Shown here in pieces: positions 62,514 through 64,000 of a DNA stretch of 64,000 bases. The stretch comes from an uncultured Bacteroidales bacterium (GTDB lineage: Bacteria; Bacteroidota; Bacteroidia; Bacteroidales; P3), in contig ONJQ01000003.1 in the NCBI GenBank assembly GCA_900318175.1, forward strand, positions 1 through 64,000, given 5' to 3'. Below the pieces are notes generated by a model. It made no database searches, had not been told where the DNA came from, and worked only from the letters and a program-made list of their open reading frames with translations. Made by a program: the position numbers and the translations under genes. The number at the start of each line of letters is the position of its first letter. Positions within the stretch are counted from its first letter, which is position 1.

Positions 62514-63293
62514 TCAGATTTTATTGGTTTTGAGGGGTTGTTGGTTTTGAACCTGGCTGTTGAGGAAGGTGTGCTTTTCCATGAGCTTGATGACTTTGCG
62601 GTCATGTGTGGCGTCGATAAGGGCTTGGGCGTAGAGGGTGTTGTGCATGTCGGTGCCGAGGAATTCGACCCAACCCTTCTCTATCATCTCGAAGGCTTTG
62701 TGCTTGGGGCCCTCTCCGTAGAACCCGATGAGGGAAAGGATGTTCACTTGGAAGTACACGCCCATGTCCTTGAGGTGTTGCAGCTTGGAGGAGCTGCTGC
62801 TGTAGTAGGGGTAACGTTCCGGGTGGGCAAGTATGACCTCATAGTTTTTCATCTGCAGGTCGAACATCACCTGATCCAACCCTATCACTTGTTGATGGAG
62901 GGAGAACTCGGTGAGGAGGTAATTGCCGCCCACAAGCAGGAATTGGTTCTGCTGTATTCTGCGCGCAAAACCACTGTCGACGCGGTATTCGCCAGCCACG
63001 CCCTTCAGTTGGGGGATGCCCGGGGCGTTGATGCTGGCAAGGTCCAGCTTGAGGTTGTCAAAGCGGCGGAGTATATCAGGCTCCTCATTGGGAAAACGGG
63101 GGTACTGATAGTGGGGGGTGCAAACTATCCCCTCGAAACCAGCATCGCGCATCACCTTCATGCACGCTACCGACTCCTCATTGCTTTTCGACCCGTCGTC
63201 GACTCCCGGCAACAGGTGGCAGTGGATGTCAATGCCGAGGGGTGCGAAGGTGGGGATCGCGGTTTTGGGTTTTGGTTTTAGAAAATCAAACAT
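62514..63293 (-). CDS. PHP-type tyrosine-protein phosphatase, CpsB/CapC family
   Basis: The 259-residue protein has the PHP metal-binding motifs: IDIHCHLLPGVDDGSKS (HxH...D), VCTPHYQYPRF, VILAHPERYPYY and FLGTDMHN. CpsB-type enzymes dephosphorylate the tyrosine kinase that controls capsule export; in Bacteroidota the partner is often encoded elsewhere. It overlaps nothing and ends three bases before the purB start. Confidence 0.9.
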   Translation of the reverse strand: MFDFLKPKPKTAIPTFAPLGIDIHCHLLPGVDDGSKSNEESVACMKVMRDAGFEGIVCTPHYQYPRFPNEEPDILRRFDNLKLDLASINAPGIPQLKGVAGEYRVDSGFARRIQQNQFLLVGGNYLLTEFSLHQQVIGLDQVMFDLQMKNYEVILAHPERYPYYSSSSSKLQHLKDMGVYFQVNILSLIGFYGEGPKHKAFEMIEKGWVEFLGTDMHNTLYAQALIDATHDRKVIKLMEKHTFLNSQVQNQQPLKTNKI

Positions 63294-63324
63294 ATGCCTT
63301 GTATTTTTATATCGTGAAAAATGT

Positions 63325-64000
63325 TTAATCTAAACGTTTAATATCAGCACCCAGCATACGAAGGCGCTCGTCGATGTGCTGATAGCCACGGTCTATCTGC
63401 TCAATGTTGTCAATACGGCTCACCCCGTCGGCGGAGAGGGCAGCAATCAGCAGCGCCACGCCGGCACGGATGTCCGGCGACGACATGCGGACACCACGGA
63501 GCCTGTGCTGACGGTCAAGACCGATAACAGTGGCACGGTGCGGGTCGCAGAGGATAATCTGGGCACCCATGTCAATAAGCTTGTCAACAAAAAAGAGACG
63601 GCTCTCAAACATCTTCTGATGGATGAGCACGCTGCCGCGGGCCTGTGTAGCCACAACAAGGGCTATACTGATAAGGTCGGGAGTGAATCCCGGCCATGGA
63701 GCATCGGCAATAGTCATGATGGAACCATCCATAAAACGCTCAATCTCGTAGTGTTCCTGCTGGGGGACAAAAAGGTCGTCACCCCTCTGCCACACCTCTA
63801 TGCCCAACCTGCGGAACACCTTGGGGATAAGGCCAAGATGCTCCAAGCCCACATTATGAATAGTAATGTCGCTTTGCGTCATAGCGGCCATGCCGATAAA
63901 GGAACCCACCTCAATCATATCCGGCAGCAGACGGTGATGGCATCCCCCAAGACAATCCACGCCATGAATGGTAAGCAAATTGGAACCCACGCCCTCTATG
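63325..64000 (-). CDS. murA: UDP-N-acetylglucosamine 1-carboxyvinyltransferase, C-terminal part (cut by the window edge)
   Basis: MurA transfers enolpyruvate to UDP-GlcNAc, the first committed step of peptidoglycan synthesis. The frame runs through the right edge (residues read IEGVGSN at the border), so the GTG at 63990 is not a start. What remains shows RLLPDMIEVGSFIGMAAMT, PWPGFTPDLISIALVVAT and VRMSSPDIRAGVALLIAAL, all typical of the MurA second half. The N-terminal part, with the catalytic cysteine loop, lies outside. Confidence 0.95.
   Translation of the reverse strand, partial: IEGVGSNLLTIHGVDCLGGCHHRLLPDMIEVGSFIGMAAMTQSDITIHNVGLEHLGLIPKVFRRLGIEVWQRGDDLFVPQQEHYEIERFMDGSIMTIADAPWPGFTPDLISIALVVATQARGSVLIHQKMFESRLFFVDKLIDMGAQIILCDPHRATVIGLDRQHRLRGVRMSSPDIRAGVALLIAALSADGVSRIDNIEQIDRGYQHIDERLRMLGADIKRLD

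Overview
The window looks like a chromosomal segment of a Bacteroidales-type bacterium (phylum Bacteroidota). It has Bacteroidota promoters (a TAnnTTTG -7 box), type IX secretion sorting domains of both kinds, an S46 dipeptidyl-peptidase, surface glycoside hydrolases (GH92, GH29/GH28, GH106) and G/C-rich core genes with few Shine-Dalgarno sites. A gut or rumen origin is plausible but is inference. Two A/T-rich islands interrupt the G/C-rich core.

Layout. 0-2 kb: end of a tail-fibre/S74-like protein, two lipoproteins and a T9SS fragment, closed by a strong terminator. 2-7.9 kb: an OadA/PycB-like carboxyltransferase whose C-terminal biotinyl-like domain lacks the lysine, a GH92 alpha-mannosidase, and a REP-associated tyrosine transposase gene broken by one in-frame stop and threaded with palindromes. 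8-16 kb (island 1): a methylase fused to a restriction-type nuclease domain, its specificity subunit, a two-gene pair resembling the GAPS4 anti-phage system, a nucleoid-associated protein, gene remnants and a RhuM-family protein. 16-29.3 kb: three GNAT proteins, a lipoprotein, lptB-kdsD (LPS), recQ, a hotdog thioesterase, an LTA-synthase-like sulfatase, and a GH29-GH28 fusion lipoprotein. Three gaps in this stretch are filled by one 8-bp repeat family.

29.3-41.2 kb (island 2) is the most interesting part: a structured roughly 300-nt leader followed by eight tightly packed genes. They encode a vWA-like envelope protein, a small membrane protein, a tubulin/FtsZ-like protein, a large SrfB/Hsp70-actin-type ATPase, a MotA/ZorA-like channel with a long helical tail, a MotB/ZorB-like partner, a protein with three DUF4357-like modules, and an exported NucA-type nuclease. 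I read this as a candidate proton-driven envelope machine, perhaps anti-phage and Zorya-related in logic. I do not know it as a described system.

41.7-64 kb returns to core functions: dapB with a FecCD/BtuCD-type importer, two alanine tRNAs, two peptidases, a vWA membrane protein, a Wzx-like flippase, a GH106 rhamnosidase, a glycosyltransferase, NAD kinase, a T9SS gliding-type protein, an MsbA-like exporter, purB, a PHP-type phosphatase and the end of murA.
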